A DNA stretch of 64,000 nucleotides from Bin95 sp965220855 (GTDB taxonomy: Bacteria; Pseudomonadota; Alphaproteobacteria; Bin95), in contig CBDCQY010000001.1 in assembly GCA_965220855.1 (NCBI GenBank), positions 1,860,001 through 1,924,000 on the forward strand, given 5' to 3'. Positions 57,967 to 64,000 of this stretch are shown here, in pieces (within the stretch, counting starts at the first letter, position 1; each line of letters opens with the position of its first letter). Position numbers and translations under genes: made by a program. The notes beneath the pieces were generated by a model. That model saw only the letters and a list, made by a program, of their open reading frames with translations, did not search any database and was not told the origin of the DNA.

Positions 57967-58638
57967 TCAGTTCTCGCTGGCGGTGGCGACCAGCCGCCAG
58001 TTGGGATCGGGCGAGCGGGTGTCGCGCGCGAAGGTCCAAAGGTCGGTGATCTCCTCGATGGCGTTGGTGGCGCCGGAGAGCGTCTGCCCCTCGGCGTCGC
58101 GCAGCACGCCCACCTGCTCGGAGACGAACTTCACCGTGACCCAGGCTTCGTGGCCGTCGAGACCGGCATCGACCAGTTCGGCCTGCTTGATGCCGATCAG
58201 GGTCGATTCGAGCACATGGCCCTTGGCCTCGCGGTCGGCGATGGTGCTCTCGAAATTGCCGAACACCTCGTCGCTGGTCAGCGGGCCGAGCGTGTCGCGG
58301 TCGCCGCCGGCGAAGGCGTTGACGATCATCTCGAAGGCCGCCCTGGCCCCGCCGACGAAGCCGTCGGGATCGAAGCCCGGATCGGCGCTGCGGATGCGCC
58401 GCACGCCCTGTCCGAGCGGCGTGTCGTCGGCTTCGTCGTCCGGATGGTCCTTGTTCCGGTCGGGAAGCGAGATCACATTGTCGTTGGAGTTGGGGTCGCT
58501 GGCCGACTGCGGCTCCGCCTGCGGCGGCTGCTGGTGATGCCCCTGCCGGCGGCCCAGAACGCTGCGCAACCGGAAGACGAGGAACGCCGCCACCATGGCG
58601 AAGAAGAGCAGGTCGAAAAACGGGATACCGCCGTCCAT
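57967..58638 (-). CDS. Tim44-domain protein
   Basis: The 223-residue protein has an N-terminal membrane helix (FFDLLFFAMVAAFLVFRLRSVLGRR), a Gln/Asp-rich linker, and a C-terminal Tim44-like domain (about 90-220: FDPDGFVGGARAAFEMIVNAFAGGDRDTLGPLTSDEVFGNFE, later WTFARDTRSPDPNWRLVATA). It resembles the alphaproteobacterial TimA relatives of mitochondrial Tim44. It is divergent from fxsA across 81 bp, a neighbourhood typical of alphaproteobacteria. Confidence 0.92.
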   Translation of the reverse strand: MDGGIPFFDLLFFAMVAAFLVFRLRSVLGRRQGHHQQPPQAEPQSASDPNSNDNVISLPDRNKDHPDDEADDTPLGQGVRRIRSADPGFDPDGFVGGARAAFEMIVNAFAGGDRDTLGPLTSDEVFGNFESTIADREAKGHVLESTLIGIKQAELVDAGLDGHEAWVTVKFVSEQVGVLRDAEGQTLSGATNAIEEITDLWTFARDTRSPDPNWRLVATASEN

Positions 58639-58719
58639 GGCGCTCACACCCGGCCCGGAGCGGCCGGTTCCTTGCTGTTGCAGCCCCAGACATAAGCCGA
58701 ACCGGAGCAAAGGGCAAGC

Positions 58720-59151
58720 ATGGCGTTCGCACTCCCTCTGGCGCTGATCGGCGTTCCGCTGATCGAGATCGCCGTTTTCATCCGGGTCGGCGACTGGATC
58801 GGCCTCTGGCCGACGCTGGCCGTGGTGGTGTTGACCGCCTTTGCCGGCGCGGCGCTCATCCGCGCCCAGGGGCTGGGGCTGGCGATGCAGGCCCGGCGGC
58901 GCATCGCCGAGGGCGGCGCGCCGCTGCCGGAACTGTTCGGCGGCCTCTGCCTGCTGGTCGCCGGCGCCTTTCTGCTGACGCCGGGCTTCGTGACCGACGC
59001 CGCCGGCTTCCTGCTGCTGTTTCCGCCGTTTCGCAACTGGCTCGCCGCGCGGGCGCTGCGGCGCTGGGGGCCGCCGGCTGGCGCGGGGCCGGGCGAACCG
59101 CGTATCATCGAGGGCGATTATCGCGACGATACGCCGGAGGGGATGCGGTGA
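58720..59151 (+). CDS. fxsA: FxsA-family membrane protein
   Basis: The 143-residue cytoplasmic-membrane protein has helices LIGVPLIEIAVFIRVGDWIGLWPTLAVVVLTAFAGAALIRAQG and LFGGLCLLVAGAFLLTPGFVTDAAGFLLLFPPFR. These are the FxsA signature (pfam UPF0716), named for suppression of F-plasmid exclusion of phage T7. It overlaps the histidine-phosphatase gene by 4 nt (GTGA). Confidence 0.92.
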   Translation: MAFALPLALIGVPLIEIAVFIRVGDWIGLWPTLAVVVLTAFAGAALIRAQGLGLAMQARRRIAEGGAPLPELFGGLCLLVAGAFLLTPGFVTDAAGFLLLFPPFRNWLAARALRRWGPPAGAGPGEPRIIEGDYRDDTPEGMR

Positions 59152-59699
59152 TCCTGCTGCGCCACGGACAGACGCTCTGGAACCTGCAATTCGGGCAGAC
59201 CCGCATCGATCCGGGCCTGCCCGATCCGGGGCTGACGCGGGAGGGCCGCCGCCAGGCGGAGGCGGCGGCCGACGCGCTCGCCGGGCGCCATATCGCGCTG
59301 CTGATGGTCAGCCCCTATCGGCGCACGCTGGAGACGGCGATCGTCGTCGCCGGCCGGCTGGCGGCGCCGATCGCCATCGAGCCGCTGGTGCGCGAGCGCG
59401 CGGGCTTCTCCTGCGATGTCGGCACGCGCGCCGGCATGCTGGCCGCCGCCTGGCCCGGCCTCGACTTCTCCGCGCTCGACGAGCAGTGGTGGTGCGAGCT
59501 CGGCGAGAGCGACGCCGAGGTCGCCGCCCGCGCCCGCGCCTTCCACGCCGCAACCGCCGAGCGGCCCGACCGCGAGCGCATCTGCGTCGTGACTCACTGG
59601 GGCGTCATCCGCGCGCTCACCGGCGAAACGGTCGAGAACGGCGCGATTCGCAAGCTCGACCCGGCCGCCCCGCTTCCCTCACCGACGGGGCCGGGCTAG
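59148..59699 (+). CDS. Histidine phosphatase family (phosphoglycerate-mutase-like) protein
   Basis: The 183-residue protein has the phospho-accepting His motif LLRHGQTLWN at the N-terminus, SPYRRTLETAIVVAGRL with the second Arg, the Glu of IEPLVRERAGF and the late His in CVVTHWGVIRALTG. The start is GTG, overlapping the fxsA stop. A small-molecule phosphatase activity is likely, with unknown substrate. It lies between fxsA and the ATPase-PIN pair. Confidence 0.9.
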   Translation: MILLRHGQTLWNLQFGQTRIDPGLPDPGLTREGRRQAEAAADALAGRHIALLMVSPYRRTLETAIVVAGRLAAPIAIEPLVRERAGFSCDVGTRAGMLAAAWPGLDFSALDEQWWCELGESDAEVAARARAFHAATAERPDRERICVVTHWGVIRALTGETVENGAIRKLDPAAPLPSPTGPG

Positions 59700-59709
59700 G
59701 TTTGTCTTC

Positions 59710-61071
59710 ATGTTGTCGAGGTTGCATCTGCGCAATTTCAAGAGCTGGCGCGAGGCGGAGCTCGACTTCCGCCCGATCACCGGGCTGTTCGGGGAGAACT
59801 CTTCCGGCAAGTCCAGCCTCGCCCAGTTTCTGCTGCTGCTGAAGCAGACGCGGGAGTCCTCCGACCGCGCCGCCGCCCTCGATCTCAACGGCCGCTTCAT
59901 CGACCTCGGCGTCGCGGCCGATGTCATTCATGCGCATGACGAGAGCCTGCCCCTCGAATTCGAACTCGATTTCAAGCTCGACTCGGCGCTCAAGATTGCC
60001 GATCCGGCTTCGCACAAGAGAGCGACGATCGTCGAATCGAATCGATTTGGCATTCATGCGGAAGCGGTAATCGGTTCCGGAAAATTTCAGGGGTCTGGGC
60101 TTGAATACAGAGTTGGGTCCGATTATTTCACATTAAGGAAATCTGATTCCGACATTAGAAAGTTTGACCTAATCGCTAAAACCACGGGATACGAATTTTC
60201 CTTCATTCGCAATCCAGGTCGCGTGTGGGGATTGTCAGGTCCCGTAAAGACTTATCGATTCCCCGATGCTGCTCGAACTTACTTTCAAAATAGCAGCTTC
60301 CTGTCCGATCTGGAAGCGACATTCGAGGGATGCCTGGACAAGATATTCTATCTGGGTCCGTTGCGCAATCATCCACAACGAGATTACTTGTGGGCGCGAT
60401 CAAGACCGGATGATGTGGGGACCAGAGGAGAGCGCACTGTTGATGCTATCATTGCACTAGCATCGGCTAGGCAAACGCAAAATCTGAGGCGAGGTGGTCG
60501 TAGGCAGCCGGTGTCATCGATCATTGCCCATTGGTTGCGTGAGCTGTCGCTGATCGATGATTTCATTATTGTTGAAATTGCGCCCGGATCGAATCGTTGG
60601 CAGGTGAAGATCAGGACACGGGCGGGCGGGTCGGAGGTCATGCTGACCGATGTCGGCTTCGGCGTGTCGCAAGTCTTGCCGGTCATCACGATATTGCATT
60701 ATGTCCCGGAAGGTTCGACCGTACTGATCGAACAGCCTGAGATTCACCTGCATCCCCTGGCGCAGGCCTGTCTGGCCGATGTCATCATCCATGCGGCGCT
60801 GCATCGCAAGGTTCAGGTCGTCTTCGAGAGCCACTCGGAACATTTGCTGATGCGCTTGCAGAGACGCATTGCCGAGGAACGGCTCAGGAGCGACGATGTC
60901 GCGCTGTATTTCTGCCATGCGCGTCGCTCCACCTCCACAATCGAACCTCTCCGGGTAGATCTGCTCGGCAATATCGAGAACTGGCCGAAGGGGTTCATGG
61001 GGGACGCCTTCGGCGAGACTGCGGCGGCCGAACTGGCCCGTATCGAACGCATGCAGCAACCCGACCGGTGA
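59710..61071 (+). CDS. AAA/ABC-type ATPase (DUF3696-like), candidate defence protein
   Basis: The 453-residue ATPase of the SMC/OLD-like group has Walker A GENSSGKSS (residues 28-36) after the typical LHLRNFKSWREAELDFRPITGLFG. The late DVGFGVSQVLPVI signature-like segment precedes Walker B STVLIEQPEIHLHPLAQACLADVII and the H-loop VFESHSEHLLMRLQRRI. C-terminal DUF3696-like sequence follows. The middle third (about 60030-60700) has lower GC than the ends. It overlaps the PIN-like gene by 4 nt (GTGA). Such ATPases commonly pair with an effector nuclease in anti-phage modules; defence is inferred from the pairing. Confidence 0.85.
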   Translation: MLSRLHLRNFKSWREAELDFRPITGLFGENSSGKSSLAQFLLLLKQTRESSDRAAALDLNGRFIDLGVAADVIHAHDESLPLEFELDFKLDSALKIADPASHKRATIVESNRFGIHAEAVIGSGKFQGSGLEYRVGSDYFTLRKSDSDIRKFDLIAKTTGYEFSFIRNPGRVWGLSGPVKTYRFPDAARTYFQNSSFLSDLEATFEGCLDKIFYLGPLRNHPQRDYLWARSRPDDVGTRGERTVDAIIALASARQTQNLRRGGRRQPVSSIIAHWLRELSLIDDFIIVEIAPGSNRWQVKIRTRAGGSEVMLTDVGFGVSQVLPVITILHYVPEGSTVLIEQPEIHLHPLAQACLADVIIHAALHRKVQVVFESHSEHLLMRLQRRIAEERLRSDDVALYFCHARRSTSTIEPLRVDLLGNIENWPKGFMGDAFGETAAAELARIERMQQPDR

Positions 61072-61610
61072 AGCGTTATGCGATCGACACCAACGTTCCG
61101 GTAGTGGCGAACGGCCGGGACGAGGGCGACCGTCCGGTTTCGCCGGCCTGTCGCGCGGCGACGATCCGCTTTCTTCAACGCATCGTTGCTGGCAAGGCGA
61201 AGGTGGCGATGGATCTGGAGGGCGAGGTTCAGAAGGAATATCGGACCTATTTGAACCCGAGCGGCGAGCCCGGTGTCGGTGATCGGTTCTATTTGCAGGT
61301 TCTGCAAAATGCGAGTCTCTGCGAGCGGGTGTCGCTCGCCAGGCGGTCCGACGACAGCTACGCCGATCTGCCTCGGGCGGTCAGCGACTCCGGCTTCGAT
61401 CCATCGGACTGGAAGTTTGCGGCCCTCGCGCTCTGCGCCGGCGCGGAGGTCGCCAACGCCACCGACAGCGACTGGCTGGAACATCGCGCGTTGCTGGCCG
61501 CCAACGGTGTCGCCGTCGAGTTCCTGTGCGGCTGCGACGCCGGCGAATGGTTCCACCGGCCGGCCGGCCATGCTAGAGGTGGGGCAGGCGGCGGAAGGCG
61601 GGGGCGATGA
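61068..61610 (+). CDS. PIN-like domain protein, partner of the ATPase
   Basis: The 180-residue PIN-fold nuclease has acidic positions in order: D7 in YAIDTNVPVVAN, E51/E53 in MDLEGEVQKEY, D111/D114 in DPSDWKFAALALC, and D133/D135 in NATDSDWLEH. The order fits a metal-dependent RNase active site. The start is GTG coupled to the ATPase stop. The C-terminal end (ARGGAGGGRRGR) looks like read-through into the secB leader. Its TGA overlaps the secB ATG. Probable effector of a two-gene ATPase-nuclease module. Confidence 0.72.
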   Translation: MKRYAIDTNVPVVANGRDEGDRPVSPACRAATIRFLQRIVAGKAKVAMDLEGEVQKEYRTYLNPSGEPGVGDRFYLQVLQNASLCERVSLARRSDDSYADLPRAVSDSGFDPSDWKFAALALCAGAEVANATDSDWLEHRALLAANGVAVEFLCGCDAGEWFHRPAGHARGGAGGGRRGR

Positions 61611-62086
61611 ACGCGAACGGTGCGGATGGGGCGGCCGAGGCGGGCGATGGGCCGACCCGGGTCACGATCGGGGCCCAATATGTCAAGGACCTCTCCTTCG
61701 AGAGTCCGAACGCGCCGAAGAGCCTCGGCAATGTGGAGACGCGCCCCGAGATCGGCCTCGACCTGAATGTCGAGGCGCGCCCGCTGCAGGAGCGCGTCTA
61801 TGAGGTGGTGCTGCATCTGAGCGTGCGGGCGGGCAACGACGAGAACACGCTTTTCGTCGTCGAGCTCGCCTATGGCGCGGTCGCCTCGCTGCCCGAGCTG
61901 CCGGACGAGGTGCGCAGCCGCATCGTCGGCTCGGAGGTGCCGAGGCTGATGTTCCCCTTCGCGCGGGCCGTCGTCGCCAACGCCGTGCGCGACGGCGGCT
62001 TCCCGCCCTTCCTGATCGATCCCATCGATTTCGACGCGCTCTATCTGCGCGCGGCCGGCGCGGCGCAAGCGGAGGCGAACGCATGA
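61607..62086 (+). CDS. secB: Protein-export chaperone SecB
   Basis: The 159-residue chaperone keeps preproteins unfolded for SecA. IGAQYVKDLSFESPNAPKSLG, VYEVVLHLSVRA, LFVVELAYGAV and the tetramer/substrate-groove region RLMFPFARAVVANAVRDGGFPPFLIDPIDFDALY are diagnostic. It overlaps the PIN-like gene and the amidase gene by 4 bp each. In many alphaproteobacteria secB lies near fxsA and the tim44-like gene; here three genes separate them. Confidence 0.95.
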   Translation: MNANGADGAAEAGDGPTRVTIGAQYVKDLSFESPNAPKSLGNVETRPEIGLDLNVEARPLQERVYEVVLHLSVRAGNDENTLFVVELAYGAVASLPELPDEVRSRIVGSEVPRLMFPFARAVVANAVRDGGFPPFLIDPIDFDALYLRAAGAAQAEANA

Positions 62087-63492
62087 CAACGGCTCTCGAC
62101 CTGGCGGCCCGCATCGCGGCCGGCGAGCTCTCGGCGAGCGAGGCGCTGGAGGCGGCCATCGCCCGCACCGAGGCGGCGAACGAGCGACTCAACGCCGTCA
62201 CCCGCCCGCTGCATGACGAGGCGCGCGCCGAGGTGGCGGCCGGCCTGCCGGACGGCCCCTTCACCGGCGTGCCGTTCCCGCTGAAGGACCTCTCGATCTT
62301 TTACGGCGGCGTGCCTACCTCGGCCGGCAGCCGCACCCAGGTGGACGCGCCGGCGGCGCGCGACAGCGAGCTGATGCGCCGCTACCGGGCCGCCGGCCTG
62401 GTGGCCTATTGCAAGACCAACACGCCGGAATTCGGCTCGCTCGGCACCACCGAGCCGCTGCTGTTCGGCCCCTGCCGCAATCCCTGGAGCCTGGAGCACA
62501 GCTGCGGCGGCTCGAGCGGCGGCTCGGCGGCGCTGGTGGCCGCGCGGGCCGCGCCCATCGCGCACGCCACCGACGGCGCCGGCTCGATCCGCATCCCGGC
62601 CTCCTGCTGCGGCATTTTCGGCCTGAAACCGACCCGGGCGCGCATCACCATGGGGCCGGACGCCGGCGAGGCGCCGGGCGGCATTTCCAACGAGCACGCC
62701 GTCTCCATCTCGGTCGCCGACAATGCCGCCCTGCTGGACGCGACGCTCGGCGGGATGCCGGGCGATCCTTACGCCTGTCCGCCGCCCGAGCGGCCCTTCG
62801 CGGAAGAGGTCGGGGCCGACCCCGGACGGCTGCGCATCGCGCTCACCGACCGCTCGATCACCGGCACGCCGCTCGATCCGGACTGCGTGGCGGCGGTGCG
62901 CGAGACGGCGAAGCTGCTGGAGGCGCTCGGCCATCATGTCGAGGAGGCCGCCCCGCCGCTGGATGTCGAGACCTTCCGCCTGTTCTACATGCGCTTCTGG
63001 CCGATGACCGTCGCCCGGCAGGAGCGGCGCATGTCGCGCGCGGCGGGCCGGCCGATCGACCGCGCGCTGTTCGAGCCGTTCAACCGCTATCTGCTGGAGA
63101 TCACCGACGATATCCGGGCCGCCGACTATGTGGCCGATCTCGCCTGGTTCCACGGGATGAGCCGCGACTTCGCCGCCTTCATGGAGCGTTACGACCTCTG
63201 GCTGACGCCGACCCTCGGCCATCCGCCGCCCCTGCTCGGGCATTTCGACAGCCGCGAGCATGGCGGGCCGGAGGTCATGGAGCGCTTCATGCGCTATCTG
63301 CCGTTCACGCCCTTCGCCAACATGACCGGCCAGCCCTCGGCCACGCTGCCGCTCTGGTGGAACGCCGACGGCCTGCCGGTCGGCAGCCTGCTGACCGGGC
63401 GCTATGGCGACGAGGCGACCCTGTTCCGCGTCTCCGCCCAGCTGGAGGAGGCGCGCCCCTGGGCGGGCAAGATCCCGCCGGTTCATGTCTGA
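62083..63492 (+). CDS. Amidase signature family enzyme
   Basis: The 469-residue amidase has the Ser-cisSer-Lys triad visible as Lys in VPFPLKDLS, cis-Ser in HSCGGSSGGSAALVAA and the nucleophile Ser in ATDGAGSIRIPASCCGIFGLKPTRARI. This region normally reads DxGGSIR; here it is DGAGSIR, so one glycine is alanine. It hydrolyses an amide, with unknown substrate. There are no GatB/GatC genes nearby, so it is unlikely to be the tRNA amidotransferase. It overlaps secB by 4 bp and the small membrane gene by 8 bp. Confidence 0.9.
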   Translation: MTTALDLAARIAAGELSASEALEAAIARTEAANERLNAVTRPLHDEARAEVAAGLPDGPFTGVPFPLKDLSIFYGGVPTSAGSRTQVDAPAARDSELMRRYRAAGLVAYCKTNTPEFGSLGTTEPLLFGPCRNPWSLEHSCGGSSGGSAALVAARAAPIAHATDGAGSIRIPASCCGIFGLKPTRARITMGPDAGEAPGGISNEHAVSISVADNAALLDATLGGMPGDPYACPPPERPFAEEVGADPGRLRIALTDRSITGTPLDPDCVAAVRETAKLLEALGHHVEEAAPPLDVETFRLFYMRFWPMTVARQERRMSRAAGRPIDRALFEPFNRYLLEITDDIRAADYVADLAWFHGMSRDFAAFMERYDLWLTPTLGHPPPLLGHFDSREHGGPEVMERFMRYLPFTPFANMTGQPSATLPLWWNADGLPVGSLLTGRYGDEATLFRVSAQLEEARPWAGKIPPVHV

Positions 63493-63694
63493 CGCCGAGT
63501 CGCAGAGCGGGCGGACGACCGCCGGCCGCCAGAGGCTCGGGTCCGAGCTCTGGGCGTGGTTCTGGAGCGGACCGGCCGCCATGCTGCTGCTGACCGCGGC
63601 CGTCGGCCTCGGATTCGGCTATCTCTACGCCGGCATGATGAGCGGAGAGATCGCGCATTTCCCGATGATCTGCGGCGCGCTCGGGCTCGAATAG
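63485..63694 (+). CDS. Small single-helix membrane protein
   Basis: The 69-residue product has one membrane segment (WSGPAAMLLLTAAVGLGFGYLYAGM) and short polar ends. The start overlaps the amidase stop by 8 bp, which indicates coupling. No family is recognised. It ends 5 bp before the convergent hydrolase gene stop. Confidence 0.55.
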   Translation: MSDAESQSGRTTAGRQRLGSELWAWFWSGPAAMLLLTAAVGLGFGYLYAGMMSGEIAHFPMICGALGLE

Positions 63695-63699
63695 GCCGC

Positions 63700-64000
63700 T
63701 CAGGCGGCAGCCAGGAAGGCCAGCAATTCCTCCAGCAGCGCTTCCGGCGCTTCTTCCGGGATGAAGTGCCCGCAGTCGAGCGCCCGGCCGCGCACATCGG
63801 CGGCGCGCCCTCGCCAGACCTTCAGCATGTCGAGCCTCGCCCCGGTCTGCCAGCCCGGCCGGTTGGGCATGTTGCCGGCCCAGAGCGCCAGGACCGGGCA
63901 GGCGAGCCGCTGTCCCCGGTCGGCGGCGTCATGCTCCAGGTCCAGCGCGACGGCGCGATAGTCGGCGCACATCGCCCGCACCGTCTCCGGGTCCGAGAAG
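63700..64000 (-). CDS. Alpha/beta hydrolase, haloacetate-dehalogenase-like (C-terminal part)
   Basis: Only the last 100 residues are in the window; the gene runs off the right edge. FSDPETVRAMCADYRA, DLEHDAADRGQRLACPVLALWAG and the catalytic-His region RALDCGHFIPEEAPEALLEELLAFLAA match haloacetate dehalogenases and closely related epoxide hydrolases. The nucleophile Asp is outside the window, so dehalogenase activity cannot be confirmed. Confidence 0.8.
   Translation of the reverse strand, partial: FSDPETVRAMCADYRAVALDLEHDAADRGQRLACPVLALWAGNMPNRPGWQTGARLDMLKVWRGRAADVRGRALDCGHFIPEEAPEALLEELLAFLAAA

Overview
The window is 64 kb of a high-GC chromosome from an alphaproteobacterium. The family signatures are an atpI-B-E-F'-F F0 operon with two b-type subunits, a Tim44-domain/FxsA/SecB neighbourhood, DctPQM TRAP transport, an M81 (MlrC-type) peptidase and CaiB/BaiF CoA-transferases. 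A Rhodospirillales-like free-living heterotroph fits best, but no rRNA or other marker is present to fix the order. Several AT-rich genes stand out against the GC-rich backbone and look acquired.

Layout. 0.25-1.3 kb: an AT-rich, probably frameshifted hypothetical gene and an orphan HigA-type regulator. 1.3-8.9 kb: a paaABCDE phenylacetyl-CoA epoxidase operon followed by a cytoplasmic reductive-dehalogenase-like protein, divergent from a family I CoA-transferase. 8.8-12 kb: a TRAP transporter with a strong hairpin between the binding protein and the permease genes. 12.1-18.2 kb: YggS, an orphan OmpR-type regulator, an MBL hydrolase, UbiX and a marR-emrA-emrB operon. 18.5-22.4 kb: a candidate defence locus on the minus strand, reading HEPN protein, winged-helix protein, (IS256-family insertion), structured intergenic region, retron-like reverse transcriptase. 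22.7-25.5 kb: a tungstate ABC transporter and a nucleoside deoxyribosyltransferase. 25.5-34.4 kb: a Dpp/Opp-type peptide ABC transporter and an M81 peptidase. The transporter is interrupted between its binding-protein and permease genes by three tandem, paralogous membrane-anchored coiled-coil genes on the other strand. 34.4-38.9 kb: an RND efflux pair. 39.1-41.4 kb: the F0 operon. 41.6-43.7 kb: a DUF2306 protein and a GMC oxidoreductase.

43.7-47.3 kb: a 3.4 kb lower-GC island of three secreted proteins, flanked by a 67-bp direct repeat of the 5' end of a VOC gene. 47.2-56 kb: small-molecule metabolism (two VOC proteins, RluA-type synthase, PaaG-like crotonase, NIPSNAP, SnoaL-like, LLM monooxygenase, CaiB CoA-transferase) with a lone AT-rich DUF2971 gene and an orphan RHH antitoxin. 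56-64 kb: core genes aroC, fabI, tim44, fxsA, secB and an amidase. An AAA ATPase plus PIN-like nuclease pair, another candidate defence module, sits between the fxsA/histidine-phosphatase pair and secB. The window ends inside a haloacetate-dehalogenase-like hydrolase gene.

The strongest candidate for an undescribed system is the HEPN / winged-helix / retron-like RT locus, followed by the ATPase-PIN pair and the direct-repeat-flanked secreted-protein island. All functional calls rest on motif recognition by eye. No database search was run.
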